Shown piece after piece: positions 23,101 to 35,204 of a stretch of 64,000 nucleotides of DNA. Made by a program: the position numbers and the translations under genes. Under the pieces are notes generated by a model. That model worked only from the letters and a program-made list of their open reading frames with translations. It searched no databases and was not told the origin of the DNA. Source of the stretch: Penicillium oxalicum (taxonomy: Eukaryota > Ascomycota > Eurotiomycetes > Eurotiales > Aspergillaceae); NCBI RefSeq assembly GCF_001723175.1, contig NC_064653.1:2728001-2792000 (forward strand). The letters are read 5' to 3'. How positions within the stretch are numbered: position 1 is the stretch's first letter; each line of letters opens with the position of its first letter.

Positions 23101-26100
23101 CGGGTGAATGATTGCATCTTGGTCAAGCGTGATCTATTGTTGCTGGATCGGGGTCGTTTTCAGGGAATGATAGACCCGGAACTTACCAGGTTGGTCATGA
23201 CAGCTCGGAATAGATACCCTGTTAGAGCTTCAAACAGAAAAAAAAAGGGGGGGAAGGGTAGCAGTCAGATCAGAAACAACTAGTGTCAACCAGAGGTCCA
23301 TCCACTCTTACAGTACGAGGGTGAGGACCGGGATTTGGATGGAGAGTCGTGGAGGGACGTGGAATGAAAGACTGATGGGATCTGCTTTTTCCTCCTTCTC
23401 CTCCTCCCCCCTCTCTATCTCCAAGTGTTCTTCTTCCCTTTCCCCCCCTCCCTCCATCTTGGTCGGAGGAAAGAAGAGAGTGAAAAAAAACAGGATTGAG
23501 AATGAAAGTTGGGGTTAAATCATATTAACATATAAAAGAGCATCAGGGCACCAGCCTCGGAATCAAAAATAGACCCCCCACCCCCTCAAAAAGGAATCAA
23601 GTACTACCAGGATGGGCAAATCGGAAATAGCATGCGCACCCCATCTTCAGCCGTATTGAGGGCTCAAAGAGAAGGGAAAAGATAAAAATAGGAAGCTTGA
23701 TTGGTGAGAATTGATGCAGACAAGCTCTCCTTCGGAGCAAAGGGTCATTCGGGGAATGACCTTCTCCCCCGAGAGCTCAAATGATCAGAGAACTCGATAT
23801 GAGGGAGACAGAAGAAGAGGAGAAAAGGGTGACACGGCCGGATTAGGAAAAGATGTCATCCCATGATACTAGCTACATTTATCACCTGTGCACGAGTCAT
23901 GACTCTGAGTGGATCGCCGGGGGAGGAAAGGTCAAGGCCACATTGGCTGCAGGAATGTATCAGATGGAGAGAGGGGGGTGGGAGGGGGGATAAAAGAGCT
24001 TTCTGCTCTACACGATATCTCCATTCTTCTCAAACCCCCACTCCAGTCTGGGGTTATCCTCAGGCTGCAATATTCCTCTTTGATGGAGTACTTACTGCAG
24101 AAGTGAAGGGTAGCTTACAAGGTATGAATAGAAGACCTAGGTAGGCGCAGAGTGTAAAGGTAAATCATGAATTATGAATTCTTAATGTCGAAAAACTAAA
24201 CAGCATGTATGGTAGTCCGAGGTATAGGTCGCATCATATGTCACCACCAGGGCAACTTTCTCCCTATCCTCTGTCGAGCAAATCCCATTCATGATCTGCA
24301 ACTCACTTTCTCTCACGGATAGCAGAAGCCTACAAAAAGCCCATCCTTTTTCATCAGTCGGGTCGCATGAGTGACTTCAAGGGTGCGACGAATGCGAATC
24401 TCATCCACTGAGCGATACCCATCAAGTCTCCGCGGAGGGGGTTATTCGCTTTCAAAGAGAGGGGAAGAGACGGTGGGAAAAAGCAACATCGCAGTTGAAG
24501 AGTCGGGGAGAGTTACCAATAGGAGTGCCACGCTAGATCAAGACTTGATTAAAAAAAATGGAATTATGAGACAGTCAAGTAGATCAATATGGCAAAGCGC
24601 GATGATATGCAGATGCGGGGGTGTCTGGATAGGCAACCGTCATGGAGATCTATTGAGTGTCGGGATTGTCGAAGGGCGTCTGTGGGTGGGACTCTTCTTT
24701 CCTTCAACGCGGAAGACAAGGTAAAGGGGACGAGTATGTTGTGACTGGTCTTTGAGCCGAATTGTGCGATGAGAATGTACTAACAGGCCCCTTAGATCTG
24801 CTTTCTGATGCATCGACAGGGAAAGGTACCTACATAGATCTCACCAGAAAAGTAATGTGTGTCGGACATGCAAGTTACAGTACGGCCTGGGGGTACAGAC
24901 TATGGACTTGGTAAGTTTTCTCCAGTCGGAGCATATCCATCATCCCGCCTGGAAGAGAGAGCTCTGAGGATGGTATGGAAATCTTGCGGAATCTAGGTAT
25001 AGCCCCAGATACACGGAAGAGGAAAGTAACAACCACCGAAAAGAAAGTAAGAGAGGCGAAGATGAAGATGGAAATCAAAATCAGAATCGAAAAGAAAATT
25101 AAAAAAGCAAGAAAAGCCAACATCAACGCCTCCTCATGGCTGTCAGTGCGCATGTCTGTTCTGCAATGTTGTGCAGATGCTGCTCGCGAGGGTGTGTCGA
25201 CCTCACGGTGGCGATCATTGGCCGCGATGATCGACAAGAGCTTGGGCCGTTTCCGTGCAGCCTACGAGAAGTCACAGAGGGAGCTGATTCTCCGCTTCGA
25301 AACTCTAGCATGTACATAAATTTTGTATTCCTTTTCAAATTTAGCCTTTCTCTTCATTTAAGGAAGCGGTCTTCTACACCGATGATGGATTCCTCTTGGA
25401 CACAGCAACGGAGGCAGAGAGGGAGGAGAAGAAAGGGCGTAGGAAAGACTGAAAGAACCTTATCAACCGAGACGAGGTCTTTTGCAGCCCCGCCTCGGGG
25501 TCCCTTTAGATATTGCATTTACCCTTTGATCTCTTGTAGCCTCCCCATTTTGACTTTGCTCGGGTTCTCCAAACCCGCGCGCACAGATGGTCCGTGACCA
25601 CGCAGCCTCCAGCGACGGATGTACGCCCTGCACGGCGAATCCGCAATCAAATCGCCGCCCTACTGCCGTCTCCCGCTCACCGGTGGGCCTGGCGGGATGA
25701 TCGCAAGCCAAGATGAGGGCAACGCATTCGAGTCCTGCGACCCACCACCTCTGCCTTTCCTTTTCCCGTTCATCCCCGTGTTGGACCTCTGGATAGGCGC
25801 AACGGAGAACCATGGATGACGGGCACACTAGGATCCCAGGAATGTGGCGGTGTGCAGGAAGGAGGATGAACAAGGTGAGCAGTGACGAGGGTGGCAGGGA
25901 GAGACCAAGAAGGAATGTGTCTGAGATGAGTGACCAATAGGTGAAGATGTCAACCACATCGGTATCCTCCATGTTCTCCATATGGGCGTTGCATCTCGAC
26001 ACCAAAACCGGTTAGCTGGCTGGTTGTGCCTCGTCGGCGACTCAGCCACAGACGATAGCCAGATCCTCTCATCCGACTCCCTCGTCAGGCGCGCAGGGCT

Positions 26101-28324
26101 TTCAGGGGGGTGGGAGTCGTAGGAGATGATGCACAGGATCATAAGCGTAAGCTAGAACCTACATACTACTACCCTTGACAGAAGTCATATTGCAGTGGTC
26201 CTCACGATATTACAGGCGTGTAGCCGTGCGCTCCATACTCAGATCTCCACAGCCCGGAGCGTGACATCCGAGGGCGCCTCTTCTTCATGCTTCAAGCTCC
26301 AAGGGCCGCTCAGTGACCAAGTAGGTACTCTGACATCCTGTGCATACTCTCACATCGACTGAGGGGCAAGGTGGTGGCTTTGTCCTCTGTCTTTGCGGAG
26401 ACCAATCTGGGGAAGAGTACCGTCCATCCAGAGTCACGGTCGCATGACAAGCGACCAGTCGGCCCGAAGAATCCCCGCGGACTTCCAAGTTGTCCGCTAT
26501 GATAGAGTTGTACTGGATCCATGACTACATGCCTGAAGTAGAGAGTGACATACTACTAGCACCCATCCGAATGATGTTGGACACCGCTTCTGCAGAGGCC
26601 GTGGGTCGCTGACGTCCCGTCCCGTCAAGGTTCGGAGAGTGTCGCCGAAACTCCCATGGAAATGTAAGGGGGTGCTCGGTTGCTCGACCATGGACGATGC
26701 AAGAGTGGGTGGGAATTGATGTCCATCCACTGACGTGAGTAGAAGACAATGTAGCGAATGCACGGTAGCGGTACCTACTGTGGCTCCAACATGACCCAAG
26801 AGCATGTCAGTGCAATCACATGCTCTTTCCGATGGCACCTTCACACTTCCATTCCAAGGTCTCGAGTGTCGGCTAAAAACAAATAAAGAACAGTGTCATC
26901 CCAACCCTGGAGCCGATGCAACCTCAGCGTTGACTCGGGCCTTTGCACCAGCGGGTGTGATGCGGGGGATATTTTAGAACCAAGACATACGGGGAATGGT
27001 GCTGGAGCCGTTTCATCACCCACCACGTTTGTTTCCTCAGCGTTTGAGAGTGATCAACGCACCCTCATACCAGTACTCTGGCAGTGAGAGCATCTTTTCA
27101 CCCCGTTCAGGTAGTTGGCATGCTTGAGAGTCATTTCGCTGCGAGATATGAGATGCATCCGTGAGAATTGCCCAAAATGCAGGCAGAAGCTAGGGTAGTG
27201 TATCCTAGGCACTCCAGAGCGCCGCGTATTCACCACGGATGTCACCCCCAGGCGGCTCAACGCGGCGGGTTGGCTCTATGGGGCAACTCTTGTAAGTCTG
27301 AGATGGGTGGCACCCATGATGCCGGCGCGGTACGAAGGAGCATGTAGCTCGTTATGAGTAGACGGGTAATTCTGTCTGTCATCACGACATAGTCTATAAA
27401 TGGGCCTTATTTCTGGCTCATACTTGAGAGCAACCTACGTATGATCATATTAGCCAGATTTAGCTGCATCGTGAGACATCTTCCATCTTTGGAAGCAAGT
27501 GCGTGGTTTGTGCAGTAGACTGCTTACAGCTCTACGAGAATTTATAAAGAACGGATTGTGAACACGATCAGGCAAGGATGACATCCAGAGGAATCTGCCA
27601 TTCTCCGTTTTCGTTACCGTGACTCGTCCTTGGCGATCTGCCGATGAGATGGGTTTCTGCAGACTAGCCCAAAGCTGATCCCTTCCCGGGTGGATGCAGA
27701 GCGCATGCACCGATCGCGATGGGCGTCGACTAGGAAAGATTATACGTATTTTACCGAGAAGGCCGTTGGAACAAAATTGGAGGCCATGGCAGTGAGCTGT
27801 GTCACAACCCAGTGAATCGGTACGTGACGGGCAGGTCATCTGCACTCAGGAGTCATTCTCGTTCCGGGACCAAGTTGATTGAGCTGGTGGAACTCTCGTA
27901 TCGCGAAGGCTTGAGGCTGTCTCATTGGACGCTGTATACGGGCCAGGTCTGAATGGCCATGGGGAGTACTGCCGTCTCCGTCTGGGAGTCGGAGCACTTC
28001 ACGCTGATGAGATAGAGACCCAATCAGATGGCGATGGAACAAAAAAGAACTTTGCTTCTGATGATTCGGCCATGGAAGTGTGACCCATATACTAAACAGG
28101 TCAAATAATTTTTCTACTGAATTGAATAATCGCGAGAAAGTGCCAAAGAAACTGCCAATACATTTCGATCATCCTCCCAGCTTCATAGAGCAGCGCTACA
28201 CTTGGCCTCTCCTCGTGTTTCCAGTTTCTTCATTAGGTCTCTTGAAAGTCTTTTCCTCCCTTTTTAGATTTATTTCTCATCTTTTAGAGAATTAATCAAT
28301 ACACTGGAAGAAAGAAAAAGAGAC
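20143..28324. other. Gene-poor region upstream of the bHLH gene
   Basis: About 8 kb without a convincing coding sequence on either strand. It holds many low-complexity elements: G runs (20268-20276, 20651-20661, 22576-22587), a CTCACA repeat near 22801-22832, and purine-rich patches around 23220-23520 and 24990-25120. The longest frame, 25463-26005 minus (180 codons), has one possible hydrophobic segment but no recognisable domain. Best guess: extended regulatory leader or promoter of the bHLH gene and possibly noncoding transcripts. Confidence 0.45.
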
Positions 28325-28534
28325 ATGTCTTCTGGATCTGGGGATGTTTCCAAGGCGCAGAGTTATACCAATAGTCGAGTCACCGACCACGAGGATGATA
28401 CGCAGTCAAGTACTTCATAGACCACAGACAGTTCATTCAATAGGCAAATTAGCAGTGGATACTCAGACGCGATAGCCTCCGTGGCAGATACGAGAGACAT
28501 GCCCAGTAAATTCTTCGTTTCATGTGGACCTTGA
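28325..28534 (+). pseudogene. Short coding-like frame interrupted by TAG
   Basis: From ATG 28325 the frame reads MSSGSGDVSKAQSYTNSRV and reaches TAG at 28418. It then continues in the same frame with polar, coding-like sequence (SSFNRQISSGYSDAIASVAD) to TGA 28532-28534, 69 sense codons in all. It could be a decayed fragment, the first exon of an unseen gene, or chance. Family not recognised. Confidence 0.2.
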
Positions 28535-29887
28535 AGTACAGTAGGCAAGTATGTACCTAACCTATACTCTCTGATCCCTCGAATGCGGAGGTGGCCTGTG
28601 CACTCCCCACCCGGCGAATCCAGGCGCGCGAGTCGTTGGCTCCGAGACCGCCTGAACCAGCACCTCGTCCTGACTCAAAGACCGCGACTCCCGTCTTCTC
28701 ACCACGACTCCAACGCGCGAAACTAGTGCTCAACCCAACCTGACCTCCCCCCCCACTCGGACCCGGTGACTGCACCCAATATTGAGTCCCACGCTTGGCC
28801 TAATTCGGTCGCCATCATCTGACGGTCTTTTGTCTCTCCCGCACCGAGCGATCTGGAATTTGGCATCGACAGCTTCACGTCATCTCGCCATCCACCCGGT
28901 CAGGTCTCCCGACACCGCGCCGTCTCACCTCGACTCCCTAGAGACCAGCGCTTCCAGATCCAATCATCAAGCACCCGAAGTTGCTCTGTCGCTCCTAGAG
29001 CCAAACTACTGCACATCCTTAGTCGATCAGTGTCGTTCCAACTTCCATTTCCTCCGAAGTTGTTCCCTCGACCTCTGCGACTCGGCTTTCGCATCTGCAT
29101 ACTCTTCAGAACCTGGCCGGCACCCCCGCTCGGATCAATTTGTCTTTCGCATCCCGCGCTTAAAGACTTGGACGGGGACCAGGCCTCCGCTGCATTCGCC
29201 ACTGGGCTGCGTATACTGCATCGAGCGTCGGCGTGTCGGAGCATACAGCCGGATCGAAAGTTCGTTACGCATTCAATCAGAAAGTCTACCACCCAGCGAA
29301 GCAAGTCTCGGGCCTGCAGCATTTCCTTGTCACTGCCCGGCCACCTGCGTGTCCGCCTTGGGAATTCACGATCAGCGTCGACAAAGCTGGGATTAGTGAT
29401 CGATTACACGCCTCCGACCCTGTACGCTTCATACTCGCACCGCCATCCTGTCATTCATTAGAGTGCTCGTTGATCCCGGCCTCTGGACCAATCATTCATA
29501 TCAACTTCATCTAATAACTTCCTCCGCGACAGGATTGGAGGGCTAGCTTTTCTGGACTAGTTTTCCGATTTGACCACTCCTCACTGTCTCCCGTGGATCG
29601 TCTTGCACTCTATCGTGCATAGTCCCTGCAGTCAGGATTGCCGGTTGCTGGAGCTCCGAGCCGACGATCCTCTTCCGGCTTGATCCATCGTGAACAATTA
29701 TTTGATTATTTGAAATTTATTTTTCTGTCTTTCGGCGCCGAGCGGCTCACTGGTCGATAAACCGAGGCCGTGCACGTCTCAGCCTGCTGGTTGCTGCCCG
29801 TTCCGCGCGAGTCGACCCTTTTCACCCGCAACATCTCTGCTCCTCTCTGATCTGCCCGACATCCTCCCCGCGCACCACCAAAAACAA
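28535..29887. promoter_or_regulatory. Probable promoter and leader of sft2
   Basis: C-rich and TC-rich sequence without a supported gene, ending in the leader before ATG 29888. A frame at 28782-29396 is open for about 200 codons but has no recognisable domain and looks like a compositional artefact. Confidence 0.4.
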
Positions 29888-31686
29888 ATGGCGAACACCT
29901 CGTTCCGGGACTCGGTCAACTCGCTTGGCTGGTCACGCAGAGATCCGGATTATCCTGTGCAGACAAACACTCGTGGTGCTCAGGCACCCTTTCTCTCACG
30001 CTTGCAAGCATTCAATCCCTTCAGCCAGGGTGGATATGTTCAGCTTCCCACCCATAATGAAAGCGTCGGGGCGCCGCTACCGGCACCGAGTCGACGAGAA
30101 GAGGAGGAGGGGTTCTTTGCCTGTAAGTTGATCCTTTCCGCAGGTTTGCGCAAGTCATTTGTCGTTCTCGTGCCTTGATTTAAATATGAATGCTCTGCAT
30201 CCTCGTGACTCGAGCCTGATCAGCCGGCGCTACCTGCGCAATAAAAAGTGAGGGGAAGAGCATTCAGTTCCTGCGTCGGGATGAAAGCTATATCACACTA
30301 CTCCATTTTGGCAGCCAATCAAGTTGCTTTGCTCCTCCTCTCCCGTCACTTCCTCTCGCATTTTGATGTTGCGCATTTGATCCAGAAATGCATGCTCACA
30401 GATTTTGTCACTAGTGAGTCGATGGGACCGAATGCTCATTTTTGGCGCCTGCAACCTTGGCGCCGCGGTCTGCTTCATGATCTGCTTCTTCCTCTTCCCA
30501 GTGCTGACGCTCAAGCCCCGAAAGTTCGCCGTTCTGTAAGTGTCCGTGCCAGTCACTGCGAAAGCTACCTGCCCTTCTGCCCACTGCTTGGCCCCCTCTG
30601 CCTTACCCTTAGTGCAGACACACCTGACCCGCCTCCGTCCGGGTCCAATCTGCTTGCAGTCCCCAGTCATTTGCCCTATCCGTGATCATCCTTCCTGCAT
30701 ATTTTAGCCACCTTTAGTCTGTCCAGATTAGAGTTGCTGGCATAGCCACTTGACTATTCGTCCGCTCAACTCTCAAGCTCGAATCCCTGATCACCTATCA
30801 CCTTGAATCTTGGGACATGTGAAGAATCTTGTTGCCTCTTGCACATCTCATTCGTTGCTCACGTTCGAGCCATGCCACCTGCCTGCGCCCCACGCCCAGC
30901 CTCCCCGTCCGCGCAAGCTGCGCGTGTCTCTGAGAGGCCTCATCACTCATAGTGTTTTTTCTAATTTCTTTTTTCTGCCTGTTTTCACTTGGCTAACTAC
31001 TGTTGCCCTCTTGTTGCAGATGGTCGGTCGGCTCGGCCTTGTTTTTGCTATCATGGGCTGTCCTCATGGGACCTTGGTCTTATGCTAGGCACTTGGTCTC
31101 GGGATCACGGTTGCCTTTCACCGCGGCCTACTTTGGCTCTATCGCCTTGACTTTATACTTTGCGATCGGGGTATGTCTTGACCTTTCTTTCTATTTTAGC
31201 GAGTGAAACCCGTCTGGTCCTCCCCCCTACGTTCCTTCGTTTTCTTGTGGTCGGCATCTTATTCCGTCAACATGAACGTTGCCACAATCCTATCAATCAC
31301 TTGACTCGTCTTATTTGGCGGGTCATCTGGCCGATCACATCTCGTGCCGGCCACCAGATGCAACGGCCACCCCTGACCCAGACGAAGTTCCACTGTGCTC
31401 GGGGTTCGAAGCATCGTCGACTCCAGCTGAGCTCTTTGAAGAATCTCTTTTGCTCCCTTGCTCTTGTCTCCCTGAATACCGTCCTACGTTCTTGACAAAG
31501 GTGATTTACTGACTTTTGCCTCTCCCTCCACAGCGTCAAAACCTAATCCTCACCCTCATCTCGTCCGTTTTCCAGCTAGCTGCTCTGATCTGGTACCTCG
31601 TGAGCTATTTCCCTATGGGCAGTACTGGGCTGCAATATGTAGGCCGATTCGGTGTGTCGAGAGTGTCTGCATGGATGAGTGGGTGA
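29888..31686 (+). CDS. sft2: Sft2-family vesicle transport membrane protein
   Basis: Golgi/endosome membrane protein linked in yeast to retrograde vesicle fusion. Four exons fit exactly: 29888-30122, 30415-30535, 31020-31170 and 31534-31686, total 660 nt, 219 aa. Donors are GTAAGT, GTAAGT and GTATGT; acceptors are TAG, CAG and CAG. The cytosolic N-terminus (MANTSFRDSVNSLGWSRRD) has a Pro/Gln-rich stretch ending in EEEEGFFALSRWDRM. Four hydrophobic segments follow: IFGACNLGAAVCFMICFFLF; the one ending LFLLSWAVLMGPW; FTAAYFGSIALTLYFAIG; and LILTLISSVFQLAALIWYL. The spacing and the R-W-x-R/F-G-x-C pattern are typical of the SFT2 family. Introns are long (about 290-480 nt). It is convergent with trl1, with about 520 bases between stops. 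Confidence 0.93.
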
Positions 31687-32207
31687 AGACACCCCCCGCC
31701 CAAGTTGTATATCAAGCATGGACGGAGATGCCGCGGAGTCGGCTTCGACGAGGTCGCCTTGTCGCCCAGCAGTAATCGCCCACGATGCTTCTTTTTCTTT
31801 TTCTTCTAGTTTTGTCGCATCTGTAGATTTTTTTCTTGTATATTAGATACCATGGAAAAGAGGGGCCTTGCCAATGTGGCCCGTCTTTTTGTTTTCTTTT
31901 CCTTTGCCTCACTTCTGTCTGGAAGCAGGAAATGGAATATATGCTAGTTCTGCGGTTCAGACTTCTTCATGATGAATCGAGGGGAATCTATGCTTTCGCT
32001 ATGACATTACACCATATGCTACCACCTAATAACCAGGGTTGAGACTTGTTTTGGCCCCCTTTTTTCCGGGGGATCGGAAAAGATCCATACACGAGAAGGC
32101 ATCTGGGATACATAATAGCGATATTCCAAGCCTGCATCCCAAATCATCGGAGAGGTCTGACTGGAAAAAAGAGCTCCAAGATCCTCCACGATACTCTGCC
32201 AACTCGA
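31687..32207. other. Intergenic between convergent sft2 and trl1
   Basis: Holds both 3' untranslated regions. T-rich stretches near 31790-31910 fit an sft2 polyadenylation zone. No gene seen. Confidence 0.5.
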
Positions 32208-34712
32208 TTAGTATCTGCCACGCATCATGACTGGGTGAATCTGTCCTTCGACAACCTGAACACCAGGCACCTCCGCCTCGAAGATGCCCGTGTCACCACC
32301 CGACCCCACCTCAAGCCAGCGCTGCAACAGATCGTTGCTCTCCTTTGGTTTCACAGCCGGCGAGACCGTGCCCACCGTGATGTGAGGGATGGCATTCGCG
32401 CACGGTAGACCCGCATCTGCGACACCCTCGGCATGGCTGTCTCCTTCGAACGGCAAGAGGCGTACAACAAAGGTCATGATTCTGTCGTCCCAGATCAGAC
32501 GCTCAAGGCGGACGCGGGCAACCCCGAGTTTGGGGGGGTTGGCAACGGCGTCGGCAACAGGGTTGGAAGTCAGGGTGCTGATGTACTGGTTCGTGTAGCG
32601 GTCCCAGATCTCGGCATGATCTTTGGAGGAGGCGCGGTGAATGAGAGTAACGTGGAAGGAGGGCTGGATGCGGCGTGATTGCTGAAGGTGATGGTAAAGT
32701 TGGGCGACTTCTGGAGATTTGTCGTCGAAGAGGGATTGAAGTGTCGAGTTGATTTGGCTACCGGGAACCGAGACGCCAAAATATTCAATTTTCTTGGCCA
32801 AAACGCTGGGTGTTGTCGCCGGAGGATTATTCTGTGACACGATGGGGACGGTTGCGTTGTTTCCAGTGGGGTTTTTTTGTTTCTTTGGCTTTGGCGCACT
32901 GTAGCCTTTGCTCAGATCCTCCTGAACATGGTAGTCTGTGAGGGCAGCCTCTACCGCCTGATCAAGGTCTTCGGCAGAGGGCATGGTAGGTACCAGACGG
33001 GGATACGCGGCATGTAAAGCCTTGACAGTTGTCTCGAGGTTCTCACGAGACGAAGAGCAGACGTCAAGATCGATAACATGCTGAAAGTTCACATCCGGGT
33101 CCCGCTCGGCGTCTACGCCTTCAAAGCGAGCCAGGAACCCGTCCATGATACCCATGATTTCATGCTGGTTCTTAGTACCTGCCCGGATCGTCTGGTGGTT
33201 ATCGCCACGCTCGAGCACTCGCTTCCGAGTCATATCCTTGATAGCGGGAAGCAACTCCGACTTGGGCTCGTGCACAAAGTGAAGAGCAACAAACTGCGCA
33301 TCAGGAATCACCGGGAAGATATCATCCATAAGCTGCTTCCGCTCCCGACGCTGATGGTTGTTACGATCGGCGACAACCACAGGATGTGTGGCCATGGCTT
33401 TGGTGATCTCGAATGCAAATTTCTGAGGCTTTCCCTTCTGCTTGGGGATGTTGTCGTTTTGGAGATGAGCCCAGCCAAACAGGTGAACCAGAGCAATGGC
33501 AATCGTCGTCTTTCCGCAGCCAAGAGAGGCGATAGGGGCAAGGATGACATGATTTGTGGTTTCTCGAGCCTGACTGCTCTCAGCTTCCAGGGCGATAATC
33601 TCAGATCCTTTCAATCCACGCTCCTGCAGGAACTTTTCCCGTAAAGAGATGATTCCGTGATTGTGGTTATACTCCTCCGTCAGCCGGGGGTTTTTCAAAA
33701 ACTCCCGGCGCGCAAAGTTGAGATATTCTTCCGTGATCTTTTGATGCTTCTTGATCTTGGGAAGCTTTCCAGAGATTACCGCCTTGGTACATTCGCGCCA
33801 CTGGCGGTACATCAAGTACGGTTCTTCGAACTTGTACTTGAAAAACCAGTCGCGATAGCCACTGTCGCGACGATCACTGATCTGACAGCGAACCACGAAA
33901 CCCTCCGTTTCGCGTCCATCCCAGGTACCAGTCTCCGCACAGCTCTCCAGGAACTGTCTAACCGTTGCGATGTCATCGTAAACCACGTATTTGGTCTTCT
34001 TGAAGCCCCAAGCATCCGCGAATTCATGAACCTTATCTCCGGACATGGTAGCGAATTCAGTCTGGTTGTAGTTCAGACCGTGCAGGTAGATGCCAGCGGC
34101 GGTCTCGTCGTAAGCCAAGACATGCCTCAAAGCTGTCGTCGCACAGCTCTCCGACCGCTGTGACATTCATCTCGCGAAGTGTCCGGGCTAGGTCCTTTGT
34201 AGTCTTTCCCAAGGCTGTGACGTATCGTTCCACCCATTGCTCGCCAGCCTGCGCGTGGCTTTTGTCGGAGTCATTCCGCACACCCGTGGAGTGCTTGCTG
34301 CAGACTAGCAATTTATCATCCTCCAGCCCGGAAATGAAGATAATGCAGCCGTTCTCTTTGACGCTGAGCTCATAAGGACCTCTCGTCTTATTCTCAATGT
34401 TGCGCCATTCCGTGTCTTTGACCTCGCCGATGTTGAAGAATTTGTCGTAGCCGCGCACGCAATCTCGGAGGCCTCGGTGCCATCCTCCGCCGTGTTTGTG
34501 AACAGACCTCGCGCGTAAATTGGAAGGTTTGGCATTTTGTAATCCCAGTCCATGAACTTCCACGAGTCGACCGTGACCCCTTGAGTGCCCGCGACTGTGA
34601 AGGTGGACTTTTTGCACGTGAAGCGTCGCTTTTTCGCGTCTTTGCTCATCTTCCGAGCTTCCTCAAGCTCATGGACCAGCTTTGTGATCTCCGAGGGATC
34701 CTGTGTCGCCAT
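32208..34712 (-). CDS. trl1: Trl1 tRNA ligase (ligase-kinase-phosphodiesterase), with two frame breaks
   Basis: Trifunctional fungal tRNA-splicing ligase that also joins HAC1-type mRNA in the unfolded protein response. The start chosen is ATG 34712 (MATQDPSEITKLVHELEEA). The adenylyltransferase domain carries the nucleotidyl-lysine motif KENG (about residue 115) and GFVVRCQ. The polynucleotide kinase P-loop ASLGCGKTTIA is at about 395. The cyclic phosphodiesterase has HVTLIHR (about 686) and HITVGTV (about 780). The conserved protein lies in three frames. A one-base loss near 34458-34461 separates ASEIAC from VRGYDKFFNIG, and a +1 or -2 shift at 34124 separates GELCDDSFE from HVLAYDETAAG. No intron fits because the conserved sequence is continuous. 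Both are probably sequence errors, since the family is essential. An in-frame upstream ATG at 34904 would add 64 basic residues. Confidence 0.93.
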
Positions 34713-35204
34713 GGCGATTTTTCTGTAGTCTCGTTTGCGAATGTGTAGAAAATTCGGGATCAGTTGTCGTCTGGCGGAGATATCGCCGCGGTGGGGATTG
34801 CGATGGAGGGGAAGGAAAGTTGACGGCCCAAAGGATGTGGGGACCCTGCTGCAAGATCTCAGCAGCTGCGACGTGAGGATTTTCAGCCTCGAGGGGAGGG
34901 ACATACCGCAGCGACTTTCTAATACAAGCGGATGCGTGAAGCTCTTTCCAAAAAGGGCTCGCCGACCTAGCGAAGAGTCATTGACGAAGAGTCATCTGAT
35001 TCCGTGCCCTGCGGGGAGCTAAAACGGCAAGGCGGCTTCAGCCTTATCGCCGGCTTTTATCTCGCGCCCCCGCCAAAAATCTTCGAACTCCGCCTGGTTC
35101 TGCATCGTCTTCTACACAGTCACTGACGCCCTTCGCTTGTTGTGTTTTACTCTTGATCGACCCTCGGAACACCTTCAACGCGGACTCATTGACACTCTCA
35201 GACC
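34713..35204. promoter_or_regulatory. Divergent promoter of trl1 and yar1 with paired TGACTC elements
   Basis: About 490 bases separate the two starts, so both genes share this region. It contains a direct repeat CGAAGAGTCAT at 34971-34981 and 34985-34995. Each copy holds TGACTC on the minus strand, the core of Gcn4/CpcA sites. Function is inferred from the motif only. Confidence 0.45.

Noticed and set aside
28782..29396. 204-codon plus-strand frame upstream of sft2
   Set aside because: No domain, Ser/Pro/Arg/Leu bias expected of C-rich leader DNA, and overlapping frames of similar length on both strands.
30740..30800. Possible tRNA (CTCGAATCCC near 30779)
   Set aside because: Lies in intron 2 of sft2; acceptor and anticodon stems do not pair.
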